From contig CAZZEH010000012.1 in NCBI GenBank assembly GCA_964653095.1, positions 28,733 through 92,732 of the forward strand: a stretch of 64,000 nt of DNA, given 5' to 3'. This stretch comes from JAMLHH01 sp964653095 (lineage in GTDB: Bacteria > Bacteroidota > Bacteroidia > Chitinophagales > JADIYW01). A model generated the notes under the pieces. It was not told the DNA's origin. It did not search any database and saw only the letters and a list, made by a program, of their open reading frames with translations. Both the position numbers and the translations under genes were made by a program. Positions 26,371-33,109 of the stretch are shown here, in pieces (within the stretch, counting starts at the first letter, position 1; every line of letters begins with the position of its first letter).

Positions 26371-26398
26371 TAAAAAAGCCTGCTTTTTAGAGCAGGCT
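26371..26398 (-). terminator. Intrinsic terminator of the cysteine operon
   Basis: Stem AGCCTGCT (26377-26384) / AGCAGGCT (26391-26398) with a 6-nt loop. Read on the minus strand it is followed by a T run, 25 nt past the moeB-like stop. Confidence 0.85.
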
Positions 26399-26422
26399 CA
26401 AAAATGATTTTGAAATACGATT

Positions 26423-27574
26423 CTAATACACAGGCAGACTGGTATCCACTTCTTTTGCGTAAGAGACGATACCGCCTTTTAAGTTAATCAGATTGTCGTA
26501 ACCTTTTTCCATAAGGGCTTCTATAGCCCGCGCACTTCTTGCACCGCCTTTGCACATGACCACTACCGGGATATCTTTCCTGAATCTGTCTGCTTTGTCC
26601 AAGACTTCGTTTAGAGGTATCAGTTCGCAGCCCAGATTGACTAAGTTATATTCATGCGGTTCACGCACATCAATCAGCTGAAAAGTACGATGTTCGTCTA
26701 ACCAATTTTTCAGTTCGTGCACATCAATCTCGTTTAAGGTGTTTTTCTGAGATTGGATAGGTACAACGCCACAGAAATAATCATAATCGATTAACTCTTT
26801 TTGAGTTGGATGTTCACCTGTCAGCGGATTTTCAGGGTCTTTGACCACCTTAAAAACTCGGGTCGTGAAGCCCAATGCGTCAAAGGTAAAAAGCCTTCCG
26901 CTGAGCGGTTCTCCGATTCCGGCTACAATTTTTATCACTTCGTTGGTCTGCAAACAGCCCATTATTCCCGGAAGAATACCTAAAACTCCGCCTTCTGCAC
27001 AACTCGGGACTAATCCCGGAGGCGGTGGAGTAGGGTACAGGTCCCGATAGTTTGGGCCTCCTTTGTAGTTAAATACGGACAACTGACCGTCAAAACGGTA
27101 GATGGAAGCATACACATTGGGAATTCCTGCCAAAACGCTCGCATCGTTTACAAGGTATCGGGTTTGAAAGTTATCAGTTCCGTCTGCCACCACGTCATAC
27201 TGTTTGAAAAGCTCCAAAGCGTTTTTGCTCGTAAGTTTATCATTATATGCGATGACATTTACATGAGGATTCAGGGATAAAATTCTTCTTTTTGCGGCTT
27301 CCACCTTGGACACGCCGATATCTTCCACTCCGAACATGACCTGTCGCTGCAAGTTACTGTCTTCTACCGAGTCAAAATCAATAATTCCGATAGTTCCGAC
27401 TCCGGCCGCTGCGAGATACAAAAGTGAAGGACTTCCCAAGCCTCCTGTACCTATGACCAATACGCGGGCTGCTTTTAATTTTTTTTGACCTTCCAGGCCG
27501 ACTTCCGGAATAATGATATGTCTGGAATATCGGGCCAGTTCTTCTTTGCTTAATTGAATTTCTTCTAAGTTCAT
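26423..27574 (-). CDS. MoeB/MoeZ-like E1 adenylyltransferase with C-terminal rhodanese domain
   Basis: 383 residues. The E1-like domain (about 1-250) has RYSRHIIIPEVGLEGQKKL, ATP loop VIGTGGLGSPSLLYLAAAGVG, DFDSVEDSNLQRQV, DGTDNFQTRYLVND and PSCAEGGVLGILPG. The rhodanese domain (about 275-383) has LIDVREPHEYN and active-site loop MCKGGARS (Cys341). Proteins of this layout (mycobacterial MoeZ/MoeZR) adenylate the C-terminal Gly of a ubiquitin-like carrier and load it with sulfur as thiocarboxylate. The start codon overlaps the stop of the carrier gene (ATGA), so the two are translationally coupled. Within this operon the likely partner is the CysO-like protein rather than MoaD. Confidence 0.93.
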   Translation of the reverse strand: MNLEEIQLSKEELARYSRHIIIPEVGLEGQKKLKAARVLVIGTGGLGSPSLLYLAAAGVGTIGIIDFDSVEDSNLQRQVMFGVEDIGVSKVEAAKRRILSLNPHVNVIAYNDKLTSKNALELFKQYDVVADGTDNFQTRYLVNDASVLAGIPNVYASIYRFDGQLSVFNYKGGPNYRDLYPTPPPPGLVPSCAEGGVLGILPGIMGCLQTNEVIKIVAGIGEPLSGRLFTFDALGFTTRVFKVVKDPENPLTGEHPTQKELIDYDYFCGVVPIQSQKNTLNEIDVHELKNWLDEHRTFQLIDVREPHEYNLVNLGCELIPLNEVLDKADRFRKDIPVVVMCKGGARSARAIEALMEKGYDNLINLKGGIVSYAKEVDTSLPVY

Positions 27575-27873
27575 TTTGTAAAAAGTTTCATCTGTGAGGT
27601 ACTGCCCCCTGCGATTGCCGGAACAATACTCACAATAGTGTTTTCTGAAATTTCTGTTTGATCGCCCTGAAGAGTGCGAATATCATCTTCACCGATAAAT
27701 ATCTTGACAAAGCTCCTCACTTTTCCGCTATCGTCTAAAATCTGACGGCTGATATTTGGGTGGGTTTCGGTCAGTTGTTTGATAGCTTCAGCAATGGTAT
27801 TTGCATTCGTCTCAAATGTCGCCTGATCGTCTGTATATTTTCTCAGAGGTGTAGGGATAATTAATGTTGCCAT
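27571..27873 (-). CDS. cysO: CysO/MoaD-like ubiquitin-fold sulfur carrier with C-terminal extension
   Basis: 100 residues from ATG 27873 (MATLIIPTPLRKY), the family start; an upstream in-frame ATG overlaps the JAMM gene. Beta-grasp features: TLIIPTPLRKYT, AIKQLTETHP, FVKIFIGEDDIRTLQG and VSIVPAIAGG. The di-Gly (89-90) that carries sulfur as thiocarboxylate is followed by ten more residues (STSQMKLFTK). It would need trimming before activation, and the neighbouring JAMM peptidase is the obvious candidate. The gene lies 22 nt after the JAMM gene and overlaps the moeB-like start by 4 nt. The role in cysteine synthesis is inferred from the mycobacterial CysM-CysO-Mec system. Confidence 0.88.
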   Translation of the reverse strand: MATLIIPTPLRKYTDDQATFETNANTIAEAIKQLTETHPNISRQILDDSGKVRSFVKIFIGEDDIRTLQGDQTEISENTIVSIVPAIAGGSTSQMKLFTK

Positions 27874-27895
27874 AAAAATGTTGTTTTTAAATGTT

Positions 27896-28309
27896 TTAGA
27901 ATTCGTTTTCAAATTTATTTTCGTTTTCTGACAGCCTCCAGGAGTACAGTTCTTTTGATACTCCGTCTATTACGGATACTATGATGTATGAGAAAAATGG
28001 CAGAGCTTGTCTTAAGTCGTGTTCGGAAGGGACAGCCGGATGTTGAGGATGAGAATGATACACACCTATAAGGGTCGTTTTGTGAGTCAGAGCGTACTGT
28101 TCTGCTCTCATATAATCCAGTGGAGAAACTTCAAATCTTCTTCTCTGATCACCCTCTTTACTGTTTTGAATAGGTCTGGCTTCTGTGATAAATCGTCTGC
28201 CATTTTTTTCGCTGCCGTATAAAAAGCCCACACATTCGTTAGGAAAAGTTTCTTCCGCATGTGTGCGAATGATACTTTCAGCTCCCGGGTCAAGTTCTGT
28301 GTGATACAT
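27896..28309 (-). CDS. mec: JAMM/MPN+ metallopeptidase, Mec-like (sulfur-carrier peptidase)
   Basis: 137 residues. The complete JAMM signature is present: Glu25 (PNECVGFLYG), then HSHPQHPAVPSEHD (His85, His87, Ser95, Asp98), i.e. H-x-H-x7-S-x2-D binding zinc. In mycobacteria, Mec releases cysteine from the CysO-cysteine adduct; related JAMM proteins also trim residues after the Gly-Gly. Both reactions are plausible here. The start overlaps the cysM stop by one base (TAATG), and the sulfur carrier follows 22 nt later. Confidence 0.92.
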   Translation of the reverse strand: MYHTELDPGAESIIRTHAEETFPNECVGFLYGSEKNGRRFITEARPIQNSKEGDQRRRFEVSPLDYMRAEQYALTHKTTLIGVYHSHPQHPAVPSEHDLRQALPFFSYIIVSVIDGVSKELYSWRLSENENKFENEF

Positions 28310-29244
28310 TACAATATTTGTTCAAAAATTTCCGGATAATTGGATGCATGATCCGGGAAAATTGTGACAATGACACCACTGTCAATTTGATTTGCCACTT
28401 GCAGTGCGCCCGTGAGGTTGGCTGCGGAAGAAGGACTAAGCAGCAATCCGCTGTTTTGTGCAGCTATTTTAATCATGTCAAAAGCATCCAGAGTATCGAT
28501 AAATAAATTTTTGTCCGCCATATTCTCATTGTATATTTTGGGCACTAAGGCACTTTCCATATGCTTCCATCCTTCTAACCCGTGCATGGCACTGTCCGGC
28601 TGGAGAGAAATGAGTTGAATGTCTTTGTTTAGTTCTTTTAACCTTCTCGAAGTTCCCATAAAAGTACCTGAGGTTCCGAGGCCTGCCACATAATGAGTAA
28701 TCGATCCGTTGGTTTGTCCCCAAATTTCCAAAGCTGTGGAATGATAGTGCGCTTTCCAATTGTTTTCGTTGGCATATTGGTCGGTATAATAATATTTGTC
28801 AGGGTACAACTCAGCCAGTTCTTTGGCTTTATACTGCGCTTCATCCGTAGTGCCGAATCTTGAAGTGAAGATAATTTCCGCTCCCAAAGCTTTCAAAGCT
28901 GTTTTTTTCTGTAAAGAAGCATTTTCGGGAACGCAAAGAGTAACCGGCAATCCTATATGCGCCCCAATGGTCGCGTACGCCACTGCCGTGTTTCCGCTGG
29001 AAGCATCTATAATACCTTTGTTTTCGTCGATATGACCTTCTTTGAGGGCCTCCCGAATAATATTGTATGCAGCCCGTGCTTTTACTGAGTTGGACAATTG
29101 ATTCCACTCAAGTTTGGCAAGAACTTTTACATTGGGATTATCCTGCAAATTGCTTATGTCAAAAAGCGGAGTATACCCGATAAAAGGCTTTAACCGCTCT
29201 ATGCGTGTATGCAGTGCTGATTTTTGTTTGGTCGTTTCAATCAT
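28309..29244 (-). CDS. cysM: CysM-like cysteine synthase (sulfur-carrier dependent type)
   Basis: 311 residues, fold-type II PLP enzyme. PLP Lys55 lies in NQLSNSVKARAA; DASSGNTAVAYA binds the substrate carboxylate; HYVAGLGTSGTFMGTSRRLKE is the phosphate-binding glycine loop; LSPSSAANLTGAL holds the pyridine-nitrogen Ser. YANENNWKAHYHSTALEIW and the GWKHMESALVPKIY stretch resemble mycobacterial CysM, which uses O-phosphoserine and thiocarboxylated CysO. The position I align with its phosphoserine-binding Arg220 is Lys here. First structural gene of the operon, preceded by a terminator-attenuator and a Cys-rich leader peptide. Confidence 0.92.
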   Translation of the reverse strand: MIETTKQKSALHTRIERLKPFIGYTPLFDISNLQDNPNVKVLAKLEWNQLSNSVKARAAYNIIREALKEGHIDENKGIIDASSGNTAVAYATIGAHIGLPVTLCVPENASLQKKTALKALGAEIIFTSRFGTTDEAQYKAKELAELYPDKYYYTDQYANENNWKAHYHSTALEIWGQTNGSITHYVAGLGTSGTFMGTSRRLKELNKDIQLISLQPDSAMHGLEGWKHMESALVPKIYNENMADKNLFIDTLDAFDMIKIAAQNSGLLLSPSSAANLTGALQVANQIDSGVIVTIFPDHASNYPEIFEQIL

Positions 29245-29261
29245 TTTTCTGTTTGTTGAAT

Positions 29262-29288
29262 AAAAAAACCCCGCTTTAAGCGAGGTTT
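29262..29288 (-). terminator. Attenuator terminator in the cysM leader
   Basis: On the minus strand AAACCTCGC (29288-29280), a TTAAA loop, GCGGGGTTT (29274-29266) and then T's to 29262. It ends 17 nt before the cysM ATG, so it would cut the operon off unless disrupted. Confidence 0.88.
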
Positions 29289-29325
29289 AATTTTATTATT
29301 AAAAACTATTTTCCAATTAAGATAC

Positions 29326-29332
29326 ACCTCGC
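29326..29332 (-). promoter_or_regulatory. Antiterminator segment complementary to the terminator 5' arm
   Basis: On the minus strand GCGAGGT starts two bases after the leader-peptide stop codon. It is the exact complement of ACCTCGC (29286-29280), the 5' arm of the terminator, so pairing of these two prevents the terminator. A ribosome sitting at the leader stop codon would cover this segment. Confidence 0.8.
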
Positions 29333-29334
29333 AC

Positions 29335-29403
29335 CTATGTTGTCAGACAACAGCAACAGCACACAACTACCTGAAAACGGGTGATATAAATCTGGCGAAT
29401 CAT
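29335..29403 (-). CDS. Cysteine-rich leader peptide (attenuation peptide) of the cysM operon
   Basis: A 22-residue ORF, ATG at 29403 to TAG at 29337-29335. Residues 1-14 are MIRQIYITRFQVVV, residues 15-19 are five Cys (codons TGC TGT TGC TGT TGT), and LTT ends it. The last two Cys codons and the two Thr codons form a small hairpin (TGTTGT/ACAACA), giving the 1:2 pairing of a classical attenuator. Low cysteine would stall the ribosome on the Cys run and let the following segment pair with the terminator arm; ample cysteine would let it reach the stop codon and release the terminator. The Cys run and the pairings are direct sequence evidence; the mechanism is inference by analogy with amino-acid operons. 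Confidence 0.88.
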   Translation of the reverse strand: MIRQIYITRFQVVVCCCCCLTT

Positions 29404-29407
29404 GAAA

Positions 29408-29415
29408 CAAAAATA
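29408..29415 (-). promoter_or_regulatory. -7 box of the cysteine operon
   Basis: TATTTTTG on the minus strand is an exact TAnnTTTG match, ending 4 nt before the leader ATG, so transcription would begin at or beside the start codon (leaderless leader peptide). No clear -33 TTTG is present at normal spacing, which may mean an activator is needed. Confidence 0.65.
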
Positions 29416-29438
29416 CACTCTATTTTTAAAAATTGTAT

Positions 29439-29456
29439 ATTCTTAATGTTAAGAAT
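29439..29456. promoter_or_regulatory. 18-bp palindrome upstream of the cysteine promoter
   Basis: ATTCTTAA tg TTAAGAAT, perfect 8-bp arms with a 2-nt centre, centred about 44 nt upstream of the leader start codon. The position fits an activator site, possibly for a sulfur regulator. It could also be chance in AT-rich DNA. Confidence 0.45.
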
Positions 29457-29630
29457 TAGAAATACGTTTCTGAATTTAGTCCCACACCCCAAACTTCTAA
29501 GTAATCTTTTTCCTGACTTGTCCGCTATGTAGGAGCTGATATACCGTCATTGTTATTATCAGTGAATTGGTCATTATGTGCTTTGTGGTTTTTGACCTAA
29601 AATAAACCAATCAGGAGAATGTAATAAAAC

Positions 29631-29668
29631 AAAAAGCCTCCTGCTGTTAAGTTTGCAGGAGGCTTTTT
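29631..29668 (-). terminator. Intrinsic terminator of the TonB receptor gene
   Basis: Perfect 14-bp stem AAAAAGCCTCCTGC (29631-29644) / GCAGGAGGCTTTTT (29655-29668) with a 10-nt loop; the A and T runs on both sides make it bidirectional. The rest of 29457-29630 shows no gene or repeat. Confidence 0.88.
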
Positions 29669-29688
29669 CAGTAGGTTGGAATTACTGA

Positions 29689-32127
29689 CTAAAATTCGAT
29701 ATCCAGTCTGAGTGTGTAAGACATTGGAGCCTCGACCATGCCCGGACGGATAGAATACTCTCTGTTAGCTACGTTTTTCATGATAGCTGAAAGTTTATAT
29801 TTGTTTTTGTTGCGAAGGAAAGTATATCCTGCCCGCAAGTCCAGAATAAAATCACCTTTATGTTGCTTTTTCTGTGCTAAATCTTCCCAATTCTTCTTCA
29901 GTCTGGTTTCTCGGTATTCAATCAGACCCGGAATGAATGAGGTAAACATCATATCTATATTCTCCATAAAGCTGAAATGTCTTGCAGACACCCCAAAATC
30001 AATACTTCCGGCTCCTGCTATAAAGCTGATATCCCAAGCTCCTGTAAAGACGTGGCGAAATCTGTATTTCAGTACATTATAATCTGTCAGACTGCTTTGG
30101 TCTTCCTTCACTTTATCCCAATCCAAATATTTTGGACTGATGAACGTATAGCCTATCATAGCTGTAGTAGGAAATTTTCCTCCAATCTTGCCTTCCCCCA
30201 TGATAGAAGTTTCCACACCTAAAATCTGAGTGTTTCCCACGTTCTGAGAATTAAAACCTACCAAATAAGGCTGTACGTCATAGGAAGGATTAAACTCCAT
30301 CATATCGTGATATCGATTAATAAATCCTGCTACATCTAAGAATGCATTAAATTTACCCATTTTCACTCCCTGTTTTATACCAATCTCTCCACTTATCCCG
30401 GTCTCGGAAGTCAAGCTCGGGTTTGGAGCGATTAACACACCTCCGTCATCACCCAATGCTGTAGAAACAAATTTTTCGGCCACGGTAGGAAATCGGAAGC
30501 CTTGTCCAAAAGAAGCCCTCAGAAAAGTAAACTCTGCCGGCTGGTAGTTCACACCTGCACGAAAAACCGGTTTAGTTTCCGCATCCGTATCTGAAATCAT
30601 AAAGTTTTCTATCCGACCGCCCAAAGAAATATTCAGCTTATTGAAAAATTTCTTATCTAATTGAAGATATGCGGCGAAATTTCTGCCCGTAAAATCTTCT
30701 TTCCCGTCAGGTCTTCTGTAGAGAGGCGCATGTACGGTAATATAGCTTCCCACACCTCCGGTGGTCAGAGTAAAGTTAATGTCCTCCCATCTTTTCTGAT
30801 ATTGATATTCTCCGTAAAAAAAGTTAGAGTAATTACCCTGATCATTGGTATTGTCATTATTCACTTTATACCAGCGGGCTAAAATTTTATGTTTATTCCC
30901 TTTTTCATCTTGGTAATTAAAAAATGGGTCTATGGTGACTCTCAGCTGACCGGTTACAGTAGGAACACCGAGCAGCGATGCAGGTAAATATTTGTTGATG
31001 GACTCATGTCCGTTCCACAGAAAAAAGGAACCGTTTTCCCCCACTTGCAGATTACCATTTAATCCAATATTTACATTTTCGTTAAAACGGTATCTGGTTT
31101 GTATGCTTAATCGGCCTCTGTGCTCAAAATCGCCATATCTAAATCCGGCGGAAGTACTAATCTGACTTCCTATGACCAAATCAAATTTCCCAAACTTTTG
31201 TCTGTGCCCAAAAGAGATTCCTGCGTCATACGGTCTTTTTACTCTTTTGGGATCCGTATATGAATACTCTCCTGTAGAGGAATCGTATTGTACCAAAGCC
31301 GAATTATTGGATAATGCGTAAAATTCCCCGGCGTCTAAATTCCACCAATCTCCTCTGGTGCCGTCGTAGGTTTTGGGATTGGCATATTGGGTTCCCCAAA
31401 CCGAGATTTTTGTAAGCGGCTCATTTGTTGGATATGCGGTCCGCACGTTGATGATTCCGTTCATGGCGGACGAACCGTACAGAGCAGAGGCAGCGCCTTT
31501 GATTACTTCTATTTGCCCTATGTTTTCAGTAGGAATAGAGGACCAGTTGGGCATACCCGCATCGGCCTGAAGAATAGGTAAATCATCTAACAAGACCAAC
31601 ACTCTTGAACCTGCGCCATAAGAATAGCCCGCACCTCCCCGAATATTAACCTGCCTGTCGATGACTGCCACTCCCGGGTTTCTTTCCACTGCATTGTCAA
31701 TAGTCACTAAGTTTTGGTTCTCGATAAAGTTAGGCTTAATTACGTCCAAAGAAACCGTTTCTTCACCCAGTTTCTTTTCAAATTTACTGGCAGAGACTAC
31801 CACCGTTTCCAATAATGAAATCTCTTCCTGTAAGGTTACATTAAGCTCTTTAGTTTCACCGTCCGCCAGACTGATTCTCATTTCTCTGGTTTCATATCCG
31901 AGATAGGAGAACACTAATGTATGCGTACCGGAAGATATTTTGAAAATATAATCTCCGTCAATTCCTGTGGACACTCCGTTGGTGGTGCCTTTCTCCACTA
32001 CGTTCACTCCGAAAAGCTCTTCATCTGTGACCGCATCCCGAACCACACCTTTGATTGTGGAGTTTTGACCCATTGCCTGGGTGACGGTATATAGAAATAC
32101 AATAGTGAGTAATAATTTACTTTTCAT
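29689..32127 (-). CDS. TonB-dependent outer-membrane receptor
   Basis: 812 residues with a signal peptide (MKSKLLLTIVFLYTVTQAMGQ). Residues about 24-105 are a carboxypeptidase-regulatory-like domain (IKGVVRDAVTDEELFGVNV, VFSYLGYETREM). The plug (about 110-235) has VDNAVERNPGV-type and IEVIKGAASALYGSSAMNGIINV segments. The remainder is a 22-strand beta barrel ending LRLDIEF with the C-terminal aromatic expected for outer-membrane insertion. It imports an unknown ligand using TonB energy. There is no SusD-like partner next to it, so a siderophore, metal or vitamin ligand is more likely than a glycan. It has its own terminator. Confidence 0.93.
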   Translation of the reverse strand: MKSKLLLTIVFLYTVTQAMGQNSTIKGVVRDAVTDEELFGVNVVEKGTTNGVSTGIDGDYIFKISSGTHTLVFSYLGYETREMRISLADGETKELNVTLQEEISLLETVVVSASKFEKKLGEETVSLDVIKPNFIENQNLVTIDNAVERNPGVAVIDRQVNIRGGAGYSYGAGSRVLVLLDDLPILQADAGMPNWSSIPTENIGQIEVIKGAASALYGSSAMNGIINVRTAYPTNEPLTKISVWGTQYANPKTYDGTRGDWWNLDAGEFYALSNNSALVQYDSSTGEYSYTDPKRVKRPYDAGISFGHRQKFGKFDLVIGSQISTSAGFRYGDFEHRGRLSIQTRYRFNENVNIGLNGNLQVGENGSFFLWNGHESINKYLPASLLGVPTVTGQLRVTIDPFFNYQDEKGNKHKILARWYKVNNDNTNDQGNYSNFFYGEYQYQKRWEDINFTLTTGGVGSYITVHAPLYRRPDGKEDFTGRNFAAYLQLDKKFFNKLNISLGGRIENFMISDTDAETKPVFRAGVNYQPAEFTFLRASFGQGFRFPTVAEKFVSTALGDDGGVLIAPNPSLTSETGISGEIGIKQGVKMGKFNAFLDVAGFINRYHDMMEFNPSYDVQPYLVGFNSQNVGNTQILGVETSIMGEGKIGGKFPTTAMIGYTFISPKYLDWDKVKEDQSSLTDYNVLKYRFRHVFTGAWDISFIAGAGSIDFGVSARHFSFMENIDMMFTSFIPGLIEYRETRLKKNWEDLAQKKQHKGDFILDLRAGYTFLRNKNKYKLSAIMKNVANREYSIRPGMVEAPMSYTLRLDIEF

Positions 32128-32217
32128 ATTTTAAACGATTTGATGAATAAAAGTATTTATCACACTTTTAGAATTTTGATAAAATCTTGCAACTTCCCCC
32201 AGTGGGTCTGACAGTTA

Positions 32218-32250
32218 AAAAAAGCCTTGTCGTTTGGACAAGGCTTTTTT
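32218..32250 (-). terminator. Intrinsic terminator of the 188-residue lipoprotein gene
   Basis: Stem AAAAAAGCCTTGTC (32218-32231) / GACAAGGCTTTTTT (32237-32250), loop GTTTG, T run on both strands. Confidence 0.85.
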
Positions 32251-32263
32251 ATAAACTGTACTC

Positions 32264-32830
32264 TTAATTAGTTTTTACAAAATCTCCTTTTGTTAAAATA
32301 GTCAGAGGAATGCTTACTCCGGCTACCTCCTGAGCAGAAAGAGACAGCCTGACATCCACCACTGTTCCAATTTCGTTGGAGCCAATAATGACGTCATTGC
32401 TTGTTTTAATTCTTGCTTTTTTAGCTTCTACAGCTTTCCCCAAAACAAGTACGTCATATTTGATTTCCGGAATCGAAAACCTGTTATTTCCGGTGACTTT
32501 ACCATCCACATTAATAGCCAACAACTCAGAATGTACTTTAACAACGCCGTTTTCAACTTTTAGAGTAAGGGTATCATCAAACCCTTTAGTCAGGTCAACA
32601 GGCACGACGGTTCCATCTTCTAAAGTGTCTCCCGGCAATGATTCCGATAGGATTTTTAAAAGAGCATCCGGAATATTCGTAAACTTATGTACACCGACAA
32701 ATGTACCATCCAGGTTTTCCGTATTGAAAGAATCCTTGTTGTCGTCTTTGTCTTTACTGCATGACACAGCTACAGTCAGTCCAAAAACTGCCAAAAGCAG
32801 CATTAAAAAGTTTAGTTTGAGTGTTTTCAT
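32264..32830 (-). CDS. Lipoprotein of unknown function
   Basis: 188 residues. Lipoprotein signal with lipobox TVAVSC (lipidated Cys24) and an acidic linker SKDKDDNKDS. The mature part is rich in beta strands (TLTLKVENGVVKVHSELL, VDVRLSLSAQEVAGVSIPL) and may be a lipocalin- or calycin-like beta barrel, common in Bacteroidota lipoproteins; I do not recognise a named family. It is bounded by its own terminator and lies upstream of the TonB receptor on the same strand, so a shared substrate is possible but unproven. Confidence 0.75.
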   Translation of the reverse strand: MKTLKLNFLMLLLAVFGLTVAVSCSKDKDDNKDSFNTENLDGTFVGVHKFTNIPDALLKILSESLPGDTLEDGTVVPVDLTKGFDDTLTLKVENGVVKVHSELLAINVDGKVTGNNRFSIPEIKYDVLVLGKAVEAKKARIKTSNDVIIGSNEIGTVVDVRLSLSAQEVAGVSIPLTILTKGDFVKTN

Positions 32831-33048
32831 AAACTGATTTTTTAGATTTATTTATAAGCAAACATAAACATTTTGATATAATACCTTTTAAATGAGTCCA
32901 TGTTTTTTTCCACAGTAGGCGTAATTTGGATTGATTAAAGATGGGAGATACTGTAACTGTTGAGTTTAAGTTAGAAGTACCTAATATAATGTTGATAAAA
33001 GTCAAACCTATTTTAAAAATGAACAGAAAAGAAATGAAATGAGTTTGT

Positions 33049-33056
33049 TATATTTG
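33049..33056 (+). promoter_or_regulatory. -7 box for the aldehyde dehydrogenase gene
   Basis: TATATTTG, an exact TAnnTTTG match, 53 nt before the ATG at 33110. The 32831-33109 gap otherwise looks featureless. Confidence 0.5.
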
Positions 33057-33109
33057 TATATACCGCATAAGTAAATTGATCATACACCTAACCTAAAAAT
33101 ACACTAATT

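Noticed and set aside
29245..29403. A metabolite-binding riboswitch (SAM or similar) upstream of cysM
   Set aside because: No complex conserved fold is apparent; the short leader ORF with a Cys run and a complementary pair of arms explains the terminator better.
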